DNA from: Melanocharis versteri | Lineage: Eukaryota; Chordata; Aves; Passeriformes; Melanocharitidae | Assembly: GCA_013397845.1 (NCBI GenBank) | Contig: VZTG01006279.1 | Coordinates: 864,697-928,696, forward strand | Reading direction: 5' to 3' | DNA length: 64,000 nt | Shown: positions 28,501 through 43,500 of the stretch, piece by piece | Numbering within the stretch: the stretch's first letter is position 1 | How the letters are laid out: each line of letters starts with the position of its first letter | Translations under genes and position numbers: made by a program | The notes under the pieces: generated by a model | The model's input: the letters and a program-made list of their open reading frames with translations, nothing else | Database searches by the model: none | What the model was told of the DNA's origin: nothing

Positions 28501-31500
28501 GAAAGCAATTACAGAAGTAAAGACAGACAAATCCATTACTTGAAAACAAACAGAAATTTTCTGGCATAGAGTGTCATGACAATGATTGGGCTTTATTGCA
28601 GCCAACAGTATTCATGGGGTTCTGACCTTCATTCATGTCTGGAAGTGCCACTGAATAAGGAATCAAAATAATGCATTTAATGGAGCCAATATAAGCAACA
28701 TAAGCTAAAAACGACAGACCATTCACCAAGAAGAATTCTGTGTAGTCAGGAGGGAAAGTGAACAGCATTTCACACTGTTTTGTGCTCCAAACAAGTTTCT
28801 GCGCCACAGTTATTTTTTAATTATGTTTTACATATTTGGAAAATCTAAATGCAAAAAACCTCATGGATCAATCCACTGACACAGAGTTATATAGATATTT
28901 AATTAGGTTAGATACTTAAGGAATCTTATGTGTGTCAATTTTAACTTATCAGTCTATGCTCTCTTGATGCTTTCTTGATATTCCTCCAAAAGGCTGATCC
29001 AGAGAGAAGATTTTGTTTCCAGTTAGTTTATTACCTGGAGCTACTCTTCAGTGCTTGTGCTTCATCCAGCACCATATACTGCCATTTCACTCGTTGGAAA
29101 TACTTCACATCCTGCACTACCAGCTGGTAGCTGGTAATTACCACGTGGAAAGGAGCATCCTGAGTATACAACGTCTTCTATAACCGCAAAATGAGAAACA
29201 GATGTCCACATAATGTAAATATATTGTCAAGAGTTCACTGTAATTTCAGACTTCTGTTTTTACAATCTTCTCATTACTATTGCATTTTCCCCAGCTGACT
29301 TTTAAAATTAATTATATCATAGTTACTCAACCAGTGGACCTGGACTTCAGCCCTTGAACAATTTCAGACACTTCTTAACGTGCAAGACGAGACCCAGGTA
29401 CTGAACCCTACAAAATGCTATTGTTAAATCAGGAACAATCTGACAGACCTACAGGGATTCTGGATTAGGGCATCCTGAGTTAGGTTACTCAAATAGAATA
29501 AACAGTCCTTGACATTGAAACTTCCTGCTTTAGTTCCTTCATCTGAACTCCACACCGCATTGAATTGCCCTGTATAGGGTACTGCTCTTCAGCACAAGTC
29601 TTCCACCTCACTATCTTAATGAAAATGCTACTACAGGGATGGAGAAACTCTGCATCCCAACATCTTTTAGTTTGCTGATGTGCAGCAACAGTTTTTGGTT
29701 TACTCTGCACAAAGACGGTCAAAGCACATGCTCATGCTGGTATTACCTGACTCCAGAACTTCCTGATCACCTTTCTATCATGGGGATTTCCCCAATAAGG
29801 TAGCACCTGAAACAGTAAAAAAAAATAGAAAGACATTATTTTCAAAAACAGACACCAGCTCTAGAATTTTATAGTCTGTAGTCTACAAAATGACATACCT
29901 CTTTATCCAAAACAACAGAAATGGACATTATCTTTCTTACCACAGAGAAAAACCAGAAAGCATTTAAAAATACTTTGAAACAGAGCATTCCGGGAAAATG
30001 TATCAAGCAACCTGTGGCCTGATCAAGCTATGCTGAGAATCTAAAAATGCCCATTAGCATGTTACGCCTTCTAGTCAGGTTTTTCTAAAAAATAAAAATG
30101 ATACTTCGCTCACGCACTCAACTGCTGCAGTTAAACCTAGAGGACCAGAGGGCTTGCTGTCCTGTTTAACAACCCCCACGGTCCTGTTGGTTTTGTATTT
30201 CAGAACTGACCCCAAAAACCTGAGACGAAGTTAAAATGTCTGGCCTGGATATATTTAATACAAGAATTTTAAAAGCAAGTACTACTGCCAGAGAAATCTG
30301 CTAAATTATCTACAGTTCAAAACTGCATGGGTCCTGTTACTCAGACCTTCGCCGAGCACTGACTCCCGTCACTGGTTAATAACACTGTACTGCCATCTCC
30401 TGCCTGGTGGAAGGACTACAGTCAGCTAAGACTGGGAGATCTGGGAAGGAGGAAGAATGCTGCTTTCTGAGGTGGTAAAAATAAAAGCTAAGTCTTTTAA
30501 TATTGCCCTGCCCCAGATCAAGAAATCAAATATCACTTATAGTAATACTTCCAAGTTTTTTTCCTGCAGTGTTTTAAGTAGCCAGGACATTCAAACAACT
30601 AGCCTGATGTTACTGATACACTAGCACTAGGTATACTAAGTATACCTAGGACTAGGTTGCTCATAACTAGGTGTCTTCTACTGTTTTCTGCAGAAAGGAA
30701 AATCTGATTAAAAAACCCAATCAAGACTTCTTCATATCAAAGGTTACTATGTTAACAACCCAAATATTTAAACTATGCTCAGTTCCTCTTTGCAGACATA
30801 ACTGCAAGCTTCTGACACTTCCGTCTGTCTTGAATTCTGAAATTCCAGCATTGTTTTAGCAGTACATGTTTCTTTTCAAATTTTCCTTTGCAACATTCCA
30901 GTGTTTTCCACTGGAGGACAGGTAAGCAGCTTGTTTTTCAGTAATTGATAGTTCCTTGCTTTCTAATTTACTATTTCTATTTACTTTACTATGTTTTCAC
31001 ATTCACAATATACCTGAAAAACTCCATTTGTTTTCTTCCAATCTTTTTGTTCCTATCTATTTGTGCTTCACTTCTCTCCTTTTTCTTGATTATTAACTGT
31101 ATGTCCATGGTTCTTCTATTTTTCTGTAATAACTACATTTTGCCTTCCTCTTATCTGTTTAGAGTTTGTTCACATACGATCTTTATCTGACTCAAATTCA
31201 TACGAATGACTGAAAACACAGCTCCAACACTAAAGACATTATCTAAAACTTGATATATAATTCTTGGTTCTGCTGCCAGGCCCACACGTTAAAATTATTC
31301 ATCCACTTGCTGACCTACTACAATTCCTCACTGAGAAGGTGTCTTTAAGCTGATGCAAAATGAAAATCATGTGATTAAAGTACGAATATTTTTAAGCCCT
31401 AGATAACTGAACACTCCAGAAAAAAACAGGATGATGGAAAAAAAATACCAGAAACAGGCTCATTACACAGTTTTATATTCCAAGGCCAGTAAGCACCCAG

Positions 31501-34500
31501 ATGTGATACAGAACTCAGGAGAACAAAATGGATTGCTCTTGAGAAAACAGAAAGAACTTCCTCAGACATGCTTATTACCTTAAATTTAGGTACAAATCTG
31601 GCAAACTCCTGGTGCCAGTTGTTTAGAGTAGAGGCAGGTGAAATTATTAAAAAAGGTCCCCAGATGTTCTCTCTCTGGAAAACACACATAAAAAATTAAA
31701 TTTAAAAAAATAATTGAAGGAAAGTAATAAAGAGATGGTTTGATATGGCTTTACATCTACTAAATGACAGTGGCTACATGAGAGGGAACTGTATGCAACC
31801 TAGCAAAACTCTCCCAGCACAGCAGGGTGATACAAAATCGAACAGAGCAGACCTAATGTTTAACCAAGACTCATTTCATAACAGCAAAGTTGCTCCCAGA
31901 ACAAACTCCTTTGTTTCTGAGAGTTGCCACCTTCATGATATTACCAGCCTCTGTCATTTTGATAAGGAAAAGAACTTCAGGTGGCACAGAAAAACTTCGC
32001 TCTGCCACATCACACATTACAATACCCTCTGGTGAAATAACTGAGTCAATCCATTAATATATTAGCAGTTACAAGCTGGCCCTCATAAGGGGGAGGCAGG
32101 AAAAATAAGGCCCTGTGTAACTTTCCAAAAACCTCAAGGGGCAGTGTCACAGGAAGACAAGTTTATCTTGTTATTCCTTCCATACGGATGAGCTCAAGTC
32201 CCTTCAGCTCTGTACACCTTCACAGTATTTTGGCCAACAGCACCAGTAACATAAAGAAATACACACAACTGTCACTTGGTCACTAATGCAGCTAATTTTG
32301 CTTCTAGTATCACTTCACTGATATCTCCTATTTAGGGCAAGTGACTGGATTGCAATCAAGACCTTTATCTTTTGAAATAAATGTATCTATTTCTGCATGA
32401 GGAAGTAAGCTCCTGTTGCTTATTCTGTTTTGTTCGTCTGCCCTGGCCCAGAAGAATCACTATGCTCCCTAAAACACTCCACTGGAATATGGAAATTAAT
32501 GCTAATTGCCATGAAGCTCAGAATTTGAGCACTTTGATCTGTAAAACTCAGTGAACCATCAAGTGTACAACTTGTTCTCTCCTGAGGCTTTTACATTCAG
32601 TGCAAGTGAGAAGATATTACTCTGTGAATTAAGGAAAACTCTATATAACTAAAAATTTACATACATACATATTTATAACTACTTCAATGGCTCCACTTGA
32701 AAACAACGTATAAAATACCTTTTAAGACATTTAAGGTTTATAATCCAAAATTCATTTCCAACACGTGAAAAGTATGCATCTTCTATTGAGCATACTACCC
32801 AGGAACAAGCTATAATCCACCTACCTCAGCCAGATGTGCAAGGAGAGCAATACTTTGTACTGTTTTACCCAGACCCATTTCATCTGCCAGGATTCCATTG
32901 ATGCCCTGCAAAAGATCCATAAATGAACATCTTTGCTTTACTACTTTTTAATCCACCAAGGACCGGCAGAACAGTTGCCACTGAATTTAGTAGGAACAGC
33001 CCCACTGTAAGAACTCTGACACACTGAAACTTTATAATCTCTTACATCTACTCCTTAGAGGTAACTGATCTCAACTGTATTTCATTCATTTCTCAGTCTG
33101 GTTTTTCCCCTAAGCCTCTCTGCACTTCATGATCCCACTGTGACCTGGGCACACCCACAAGGACAAGACTGCCTGCAGTTTACCAGCTGACCCAAGCCTG
33201 AAACAGTATGCAACATTAAGCAGCAAGTCTCCTCTGTGAATGATCTAAGTGATAAACAGTTGCATAAACCACACAAAGAACACTGAACTCAATGCCCCAT
33301 TCAAAGCTGTTATGCCTAAATAATCAAGAACACTGCTACCTGGCCTAATATTTTTCTTTCTTCCAAATACATTAAAGATCAACTATATACAGTCTACTTT
33401 TAAAAAGAGTAAATTCTGTTGACCAACTTTACTCTAATGACTTAAATAATCCCAGAAGTTATAAAAATTTGCAAGACATACTAATATACCTGCTCATATA
33501 AATTGGCCAGCCAATTCATGCCTTTCAGTTGGTAACCTTTCAGTTTTCCATTGAAAATGGTAGGCTGTGGAATATCTTCTCCTGCTCGGATAGATGGGTT
33601 TGCTAAACTGTAGCTCTCTCCAAATCCAGTACCCGACTTGTTAGCAGCCCGTAAAGCAGCTGCCCGACTCTCCTTTGCATCTTCATCAAACGATCTCGTC
33701 TGAAAACAAAGAGGCAGGTGTGCATTAGATGGTGAATATATTAACTTACCAAGAAACTGTAAAGTAAAAGGTTTTACAATTCACATTAAGACACGATATC
33801 AGAAACTAAGAGAAAATGAGCCTGTTCCTATAGTTCAAATCTTCATATTCTGGTTTTCTACTTGTTTAGCACAAAATGTGCCAATGGAATTAAATTCAAA
33901 TCTGGCCTCCAGGATTAACCTATTTGACTTGGCTACTATGAAAGATCCTGGTACTGTGGCCTCTGCCAATTACTTTGCTTTCTCTTCTACTTCATGGATC
34001 CAAAAAATACATACCCGGGCCTGATGAATCTGGTAAGCATCCTCAGCATTCTTCAGAGCTTGGGCCTTGTAATAGTTGCTATCTGAAAACAACATACCCA
34101 TGTTAGAGCTCTGCAGCGGTAACCACCCAAACACACAGATAAATTCCAATAATTACAGTAGTCCCTCTTGCAGAGAAGGATGTTGTGCTTGAAATTGTTA
34201 AGTTTGCATGATAACACACAGAACACAGTAAATTTTAAAAGAGTGCAAGCAGAGGACTGTAGATGAATCACTCACCATAATCTTCTTGGGTGATGTTGAC
34301 CACTACTCCTCCCCCAATATCAATCTGCCTTTGGGTAGAGCTGTCTTCCAGTTTGCGCAGGATTTCCTCCTGTATCCCATCATGTCCAATATCTCGTTTA
34401 CGACTCATAAAATGGGCATATAATTCAGTTTGTGTGATCAGGAAGTTAAGTTTTCGCTGCTGTCTCTTAGCCTAAGAGAAGAGCATTTACCAAAAACAGA

Positions 34501-37500
34501 AGAAGGGGAAAAAGAGACAGGACAAGAGTTCAATGTTTAAAATGTAATTAAGCAAAAAAAATTAATCTAATAATGTATCAACAACTAATCTATCTAGATT
34601 ACGTCAAGCACATCACTGTGCTAAGTGCAACATTATTAGCTGCACATAAGAACACTGACCACCTCCATAAATACCTATATTAAAATATAAAATTGTTGTA
34701 AATGAAAAGTTCTTCTAAATTCAGTAATCGTGACAAAAACCACCGTAATCTAGCAAAAGAAAATGTAGAAGTTTTGCTTACACTTAAACATTAAAATATC
34801 AACAAAAAATAGCATGATTTTACTGGTCTATAGCAAAAGAACTCAGCAGTTAAGAAATGCTCTCATGGCAACCTCACTCCCACATTCCATTACTTATTAC
34901 TAGAGGGAATTATGGTAGTATGCATGAAATACATCAATAGGTCATACAGTTGAAACATTATCATTACTCAGCATTCAGCAAGACATTGCAGAAGCTTTGT
35001 TCACCCTTAGGCTCGGGCAAAAAATGCAACAGTTAAAATTTGTCTATTAACCTAAGTCAGCAGAAAACTTCACAAAATGCTTATGAATTTGCAAGAATGA
35101 GAGGAACACAATAAATACAAGCATAATTTAAGCATAAAACTAAATAGAAGGCATTCTAAAGATTCAACCTTTCCTCATATAAGGTATACACACCTAAAGT
35201 AGCAACCACAGATTCACTAGAGGGCTTTTACAAGGAAACTATTAAATTCAATCCCTTTTACTCTGTAACGGAGTTCAAGAAGTTGCCAGTTGGCCAATAG
35301 AGAAGCAAGCACAGAAAAATTCTGTGCCTCATATATAAATTACAGTATCAGTTTACAGCAGAGGAAAAAAAGGACAGGAAAAAAATTCAATGTCAATGAA
35401 AAAGCATCTTCCCTTCTGGACTCAGAAAGATGTACAAACTACCACAAAATGTTGGCCCTTACCAACATTGAGCTGTGTACGTCTGTGAGACACGCACTGC
35501 TTCTCTAATTCCTTCCTCAATTTCACTCAATTATAAAGAATTTATGCAGTTTGAGGGGTTTTTTTTAATCACCTATTGCCAACATTAGAATAATTATGTA
35601 AAGAAAAATAAGATAGCAGAAGAAATATGTGGAATAGCACTGAAACAGAACAAGTAACTGAATTTCATGGCTTGGATTTAGAAACTCAAATTATCCAGTC
35701 ACTTCTGTGTCTCCTCAGCAGATTAAATATCAGCAATCTGTGATTTTGCTGTACCTCTCTCATCTCCTCATCCAGCTTGCGTTGCTCCAGAGCCTCCTTC
35801 TCAGCTCGTTTCCGATGCTCTTTTTCCACCTTTTCATATTTTTTCCAATAGAGAAGCATCTCCTTGGTGAGACGACGCGCTCGTGGTAGAGTTTCCTTAC
35901 AGTTTTTCTGAGCTTGGATAGCAGCTCTACGTACCTCCCTCATGCATTGGTGGGCAAGCTAGAGGGAAACAAGATTTGGGAACAGTGGTAAAATGGGCAG
36001 ATTGTAAGGAAAGCCAGCAATAAACAGTATCAGATTTAATTATAACCACATCTGATCCTTCAGAAGAGAAGAAACTGTGATACTTTACTCAGCAGCAATG
36101 CTTCTGAAATGGCACTAGAGAATGTGATCTTCCAAAAAAATTCTGAGATGGAGAAGACCAAATCTGAAGACAGTTTCAACATGGCATAATAGTTAAAAAG
36201 ACTGATCTGATGGGTAGGTTCTTGAAAGGGAATCAGGAGAACAAAATTCAAGGCTTGCCTACAGCTCTAACTCACCTATTTCTTGACACTTTTCTGGGGT
36301 TATTTTCTCACTTTTCAATAAGAATATATTTAGGAATACTGCAATAGCAGTATTGGTGGAACACAATCCTGTTCACATTAATGCACAGAAAGTGAGGGAG
36401 CATTCTACAGTTTTGCTACCATTTCACAAAGAAGCATAAGACAACGTAATTTTTTGTGCTAGTAGAAATAATTTGATGTAATTGTAATAACAGTCAAAAT
36501 TGCTGGGTTTTTTTGTTTGTGACAGTTTTTTTTCTTCCATTAAACTTTGCACATCAACAATTCTAACATACAGATTTCAAACGATGAAACAAAATGAAGG
36601 CCAAAAAAAGTGGAACTTTAGAAAATGTAAATCCTACAGCCAAGTTTCTTAAACATACACAATCAAGTCCCATTTTCCGCATACCTTACATAGAAAATGC
36701 TCCCTTTCTCAATAATGTATATACAGAACAGGAAATTTCCTACATCACCTTGTCTCTAACAATTCTCAGTCATATACTTGATTACCTTTTCATCATTAGC
36801 CATACAAATGAATCAGACACTTGAGCATAACACTTTAAAAATGCTCAGAAAGCTATTACCAAGTGTTTGTAAGTAATGCTTTATAGGTAAAAACAATGTT
36901 GCTTCTCAGAGAAGACTCTGATGAGAAGATGGATTGCTTTTGCAACCACTTAAGCTGAAAACTGCTCTATTTTTCATCTCAGATCCTCTATATATTTATC
37001 TAAACCAAAGCACTTAATATTCCAAAAGCCCCTTTGATTTCAACCAGAATGCTTAAAATCAGCAAGTTTTAAATAGCGGACAGATGGGCAGCTCAAAAGT
37101 GGAAATGTACCAAAGCTACTAATGTACAGTATCAAAGATCAGTAAATTTAAAATGTACAAACTAAATCTTTCAAAAGTCAGAAAGATCTCATGAAAGGAA
37201 CTCATGTTGCTCGTTTCACCTGTTACCTATGAAAGAAGGCAAAACAACACATCACAAAAATGAAAAACCTTATAATAAATGACAATTATTTGTATATAGT
37301 GCTTTCTCCTATACTGCCCTGCTAGTATAGTCAGTATTGTAAGAAACAGAAGAAACATGAAGAGGTTACAGTTTACTTATTACATCCAGTACAAATAACA
37401 GTATGAAACTAAACACCACCTACCTTTTTGCTGTTGGTTAGGAACAGGTTACGGGCTGAAGCTTTCTGTTTGTATGCCTGTAAAAGAACACCATTTGTAA

Positions 37501-40500
37501 ATTAGTCAAAGGGTAATGGCTTCACAGTATTTTAAAAGATCACTATCTAATCTTCAGCAGGTATATGTGCCAACCTCAGTCATGCACACTATTGTATTGA
37601 GAATAGGTACTGTAAGTATTCTTCATTTTGACTGAAACAGCTTTTCATCCTTATATTACTGAAGGCATATATAAATGTATTCCAAATCCTGAGGGAAGCG
37701 TGCAAACACCTCCTTTTTCACAATTGTTCCTTTAATTACTACTGTTGCAAAGCTGAGTTCTCCTATTCCATTTTTATCACTGAAGCAAACAATATTTTAC
37801 ACTTTCCCAAAGATGTTAAGAATTAACGTAGATCCTATGTTCTTCACATGATCAAAATCAATCTTTTGAAAAATTATGGTCTCTCTCACTGCACATATCC
37901 TTTGTTTGGCTTTTAAGTTCATAAAGGATGATAGAGTCATGACTTGTAACCTCCTAGAATTCAAAGTCTGTTCACTGTGAACTCCAAAATGCAGATTCGA
38001 AGGTCCACTCTGACCATCTCACAAAACTATCAACAGTAAACCTAGCTTTCTATTTCAAATGTGCCTGAAGCTTGTCCTGTAAATGATACAAACACTTTTC
38101 CCTAGTCTGTTTATGGGGTAAGGTTTGAAAAACGCAGGTGCTACAACTGAAACACTCCCTTCCTGAACTTTATGGTAACTCTAGATACTGGTTTGCTCTA
38201 TACTGCCATCCCGTAGATCAGTGTGAGTACCTGCTAGAGCTTACTGCACATTTCATTCCTGAGGGTTGAACAGCCATGGCAAGGCACTGCATGATTTGTT
38301 TAGATACCACTGGTGACATTTCAACTACACGTTGCTTACGGATTACAGAATTCCATTTAGGCCATTAATGACCACCAGAAAAATCAGGTCTTACTTTACC
38401 CTGTTTTTCTAAGTGTCAACTCCCCACTAAGTTAATTTTCTATTTCACTTTCTTGTATCATCACCGATCTACTGCCATTAGCCACGCTCACCTTTGGCAA
38501 CTCCTTTTTAACAATGCTAAGCCACACTTTCCGCCGACGTGCATTAAGTTGCTCAATAGACAAATGCTTTTTCTTGGACCCAGGTGGTGGTGTATCGTGG
38601 GAAAACTTGGCAAAGACTTTGGTCTGGTGATGGTGGCGTCGTGGTGACTCCTCTGAAGAGAGTTCTTCATCCCGTCTTCTCTTTTTCTTAACTTTTTTCA
38701 ACTTGCCTGCATGGCAACAACAATCACAAAAATACATTTCTATTTCTGGGGCACATTTAGTCAGGTATCTTTGCTGAGTAAACTCTCCTAGTCAATTTAT
38801 ATATGGAACCAACAAAAAAGTGCAACTTATCCATGTTTGCCAATTCTAGTACAATTCATTTGTACTATTAGATATTTCCTCACTACTTTGTAATGGAAAG
38901 ATTTTCCTGTTTAATAGAGGGGTGAAATGCAATTACTTCCACCCAGGGAAACATGCCTCGAGAGTTCAAATGTCTAGGACTTGGTGCAATGTTTCTTGCT
39001 TCGTGGCAAAATTCTGCTTAAAGATATGTAAAGGTGATACTTAAAGATATTTAAAAGTGACAACATTATCATGTGGTACAGTAAGACTCAAAGCAAACTT
39101 CCTAGTGAAGAGAAGATTGCATTGAAAGAGATTGGCATGTTGTCATGTCATACCAGCTTTCAGAGGAAACTGATACTGGTATCAGATATTAAAAACGCTC
39201 ACTGAGCATGCAAAATTATGGATGTTGCAAGATTAGTGGAAAAAAAAACCACCACAGTTATAGGAACTTGCAAAAAGAAAGGAAGACAGCCTGAAATAAC
39301 CCCTTTAAAACACAGCTCAAACTTAAATACTTGCACTAAGAGAGTTCACCTTACACTGACACTTCATAGCCCCCTCAACTTCCTTACAGATTTACGACTA
39401 CTGCCAGCCCAAACAAGAAAGGAAACCGTACTTCCTGGCAAATGTGCATCTCAGAAACTCCAGCTGTTACGTCAGAGATATAATTCTATTCTAACTGACA
39501 GCAAACATCAGTTCTGAGTTCCCTCTGTTTTCCAGAAAACACTCTCCCTCCCCGTAACTTCTGACCACTAAAACTACATATTCAGTAATAACTGCAGCAG
39601 GTACTGGATAAGTTCTTACATTTTTCAAGGACCTATTATGTTTTCAAAATACTCTTGAGTAAATGGACCATGACATGAAACGTTTATGGATTCCAAACCA
39701 CTGAATAATGTCCATAAAGAAAATCTTAAGCCATGAACTCTCCAGTCACATCCCTTTTTTCCACCCTAGCTTTCTAGAAGCCAGACAATAAAGCACAATA
39801 TTTTCTGAAGACATTTTTCTTTTGTCAGAACTTGGTGTTTCCCTGCAAAACCCACAAGTTTTGAACATTTATGTTTAATCAAAGGAAACAACGTAGGAAA
39901 GAAGTTAAACCACAGCAGCCATTTAAAAGCATGAGGTTAGTGACTTTACCTTTAATTTTTTTCTCTTCTTTAAACTTCTTTTTCTTGGGCCCTAGCAGGT
40001 GGCGCTGCTGCTCGTAGTAGGGGTCGTAGGTAGAGAGCAGCCCCGCGCTGTAGTACTGGTACTGCTGCAACTGAAGGGTGAAAGTGAGCAGGTGACAGAG
40101 ACAGCCCCTAAACAAGCTCAGATCCTGAACATACAGAGGAGATCAGGAAACATGCACGTCTCCATATTTTGCATTTGTTATCAACTATCAGAGAGTGTCT
40201 AAAGTGAAACCACTGCTCCCAGGGGTGGCCTCCAAGTTCTGCACGGGGAACCAAGCCCACCTGGTTAAGTAAGAGGGAAGAGTAGGCAGTGAAGGTTGCA
40301 CTTTCAAAACATACTGCTCAGTCTTTTCCATTCAGGTGCTGCCCAGCAAGATGACACATTACATGAAGAGCTGCAATTATGGACCTAATATTTGTTTTGC
40401 TTGCATTCCCAAATTACACAGGTGTTCTACTTTATCATTCCAAAGGATGTAAAAGGACGGGTTTAAAGGCATTTAAAAGATTTCCACAACGACAAACAGC

Positions 40501-43500
40501 TTGAACACTCAGACTGTCAAGTAAAAATACAGCCGCCTCAGCATTTTTCCCCCTAAATGATGAAAAATGCCAGTATATTCCCAGCATTATTCAAATGAAG
40601 TACTGAAGAACTCCACACAGGTTACACATTAACAGGCAAATTAAAGACAGTACTACTCAGAAATTAATTATTTAAAACCTAAGCACACTTTTAAGTTAAC
40701 AGAAGAATTCTGAAAAGTGAGACCATGAGCATAAACAAACTTTTCTGAGATATGCTCCTCCCTACCCCCCATAACTGTGTACAGCTGACCTGACAATACA
40801 CTGGTTACTTTCACTGGATATTATTTCTTACTAGTCTGGAAATAAGTATTTGTGTAAAATCTAACAAAACTATGACCTGTGTAAAAATCTGGTGTATGAA
40901 TATTTGTGGAGCTATGCAATATTTCAAGAAGCTAACACAATATTGGTTCAGAGCTTCACAAGTAAACAAAGGAAAGAAGTAGAGAGAAGCAAAGACCTGT
41001 GTGGGAAAATATTTCTTCACTCTTCTGGAGAAATTTGAAAAGAATATAGAACAGGAAGACAAATTTTAACTTCAGACACATCCTCTGATAACAAAATAGG
41101 ATAACCTCCTTCATCTAAGACTTTCTGCTGCAATTCAAATTAGCAGTGAAAATTTCTGCAAAAGCCCTTATAATTTGAAGAAATATATTACTAGAATCAA
41201 AGCAGCAATAGAATTTGGCTTAATATTAAGAAAAATGCAAAAATGCAGCAGACTATTTTCTTCTAAGGGAAAAAAAGAGACTATAAGAATAAAATCCAAA
41301 ACAAACAAAAAAAGACAGTAAAAAGAAAGAAAAAGAGTCAAGTAAAACCTCAAATCATGACAGAAAACAACAAGATAGAAAACCATGCACTCCCTTTCAA
41401 GACTGTAAACATCACCTTACTATTCATCACTTCAATGATGATATAAATACACTTGAATAGCAGCTACTACCTGTATTAGAATTTAACTCGCAGCATCTCC
41501 ATTTTCATATATATTGCATATATATCATCCAAATCTTGTGTTCTAACACCCAATATTTGCTCTAGTGACTGGGACAGAGCACTATGGAAGCCACACACAA
41601 TATGTGCCAGCACTAGTTACACACATTACTCACAGATTCGCAGCATCTTTCATTCTATATATGTAATTGATTAAATAGCCTTTGTCTAAAAGTGATGTTA
41701 GACAGTTACTGTCTACCCCAAAACAGTGTATTTTCCACTGTTTGGAAAATTATGACGTTTGATAAAATTGTAAGAGCAGTTAAAATAAGGCAGTTAAAGG
41801 AAAGAATAAAAATCAAGGAAATGTAAAAATTCTGACTTTTTACCTCTTTGTCTTTGCTGTATTTACTTTGATGCAATTTCTTATACTTGTGTAATCGCAG
41901 CATATCGTGAAGTTCCTCCCTTGAAAGAGAAAATTCTTCTTCCTCCTCTCCATCCTCATCACTTGGTGAATCTGTGTCACTGGAATCATCACTCAGAAGG
42001 ATACTCTAACAAAAATAAATGGGAACTAATTTAACAATCCCAAGTCCCCGTACTGAATTGTTGATTTATGCAAAGCACTCTTGATCCTTTACCTAATAAA
42101 GCGGTGTGGGTCTGGCCCAACAATGATGCTTAGCACTTACAAAGTGTCCATCTAACATGAGTCATAGAAAATAGTTTTCTGAGAAGCAGACCTGTGTAGC
42201 AGTGAATTCAACACACATTGTCTGATTTGGACGAAAGTAGTTTTCTGTTAATTTGTGATAGTTAAATCATTTTAGTCTACTTTGTCTGTTTGTGGTCTCA
42301 GAGAAGCAGCAGTGAGAAAAGCCAGGATAACAGCAGGGGCATTTTGTGATGTGTGGTTTGCAGGTGCTTCCCTACCCCATTTGTAGTTTGCCCCGCTATT
42401 CTGCCACTTCTACCTGCATCAGTTTCTGCAAGCTTGGCTCTTGTTTGACCTCTTGGCAACATGTTTTTGCTAACTTGAGATGGCTACAATACAGTGAAAA
42501 CGCAAAGATGGCAAAAAGCCACCATTCCACTCTCTTCTGCCATCCTCACTGACATCTTGTACTGAGTTCAACTTAAAAACAAATTTTCAGTCAAGTCCCA
42601 AATCTCCATTTAATATATTTTATAATAGATTAGTTTAATTTGGACAGTGTACTAAAATTAATTCAGATTCTGAATGTAAACTAACTGCCAAGTCTGCCAC
42701 TAAACTGCATTCCTATGTACCACATCCACATGCCTTTTGGATACCTCCAGGGATGGTGATTCCAACGTTTCTCTGGGCAGGCTGTTCCAATACCTGACAA
42801 TCCTTCCCAGTGAAGAATATCCTACTAATGTACAATCTAAACCTTCCCTGGCACAACTTGAGGCCATTTGTCTTGTCCTATTGCTTGTTACTTGGGAGAA
42901 AAGACTCATCCTCACCTCACTACAACCTCCCTTCAGGGAGTTGTAGAGATCAATAAAGTTCCCCCAAACCTCCTTTTCTCCAGGCTAAACACCCCCAGCT
43001 CCCTCAGCTACTCCTCCTAAGACTCATGCTCCAGAGCCTTCCCCAGCTCCGTTGCCCTTTTCTGGACATGCTCCAGAACTTCAATGTCCTTCTCGTAGTG
43101 AGGGGCCCAAACTGGACACAGCATTTGAGGTGTGGCCTCACCAGTGCTGAGTACAAGAAGACAATCACTGCCCTGGTCCTGCTGGCCACACTACTGCTGA
43201 TACAGGCCAGGATGCCATTGGCCTTCTTGGCCACCTGGGCACACACTGGATCCTGTTCGGCTGCTGTCAACCAGCACCCTCAGGTCCTTTTCTGCTGTGC
43301 AGCTTTCCAGCCACTCTTCCTCCAGCCTGTAGCACTGTATGGGGTTGTTGTGACCCAAGGGCAGGACATTCACTTTGTTGAACCTCATGCAACTGGCCTT
43401 GGCCCATGATCCAGCCTGTCCAGATCCCTCTGCAGAGCCCTCCTGCCCTCCAGCAGACCAACACTCCCACCCAGCTTGTCTGCAAGTGACTGAGGGTGCA

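Larger units (their letters stand above)
21987..31578 (-). other. INO80 introns 14-23 (between listed exons)
   Basis: Short introns (about 0.4-1.8 kb) separate exons 14 to 24. Intron 21 has a GC donor. Intron 16 contains an A-rich tract at 28265-28322, and intron 14 a perfect 11-base hairpin at 30627-30649. I see nothing else in these introns. Confidence 0.75.
31675..41843 (-). other. INO80 introns 5-13 (between listed exons)
   Basis: Introns of 0.2-1.8 kb between exons 5 and 14, AT-rich. I recognise no interspersed repeat or RNA gene in them. Confidence 0.75.
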
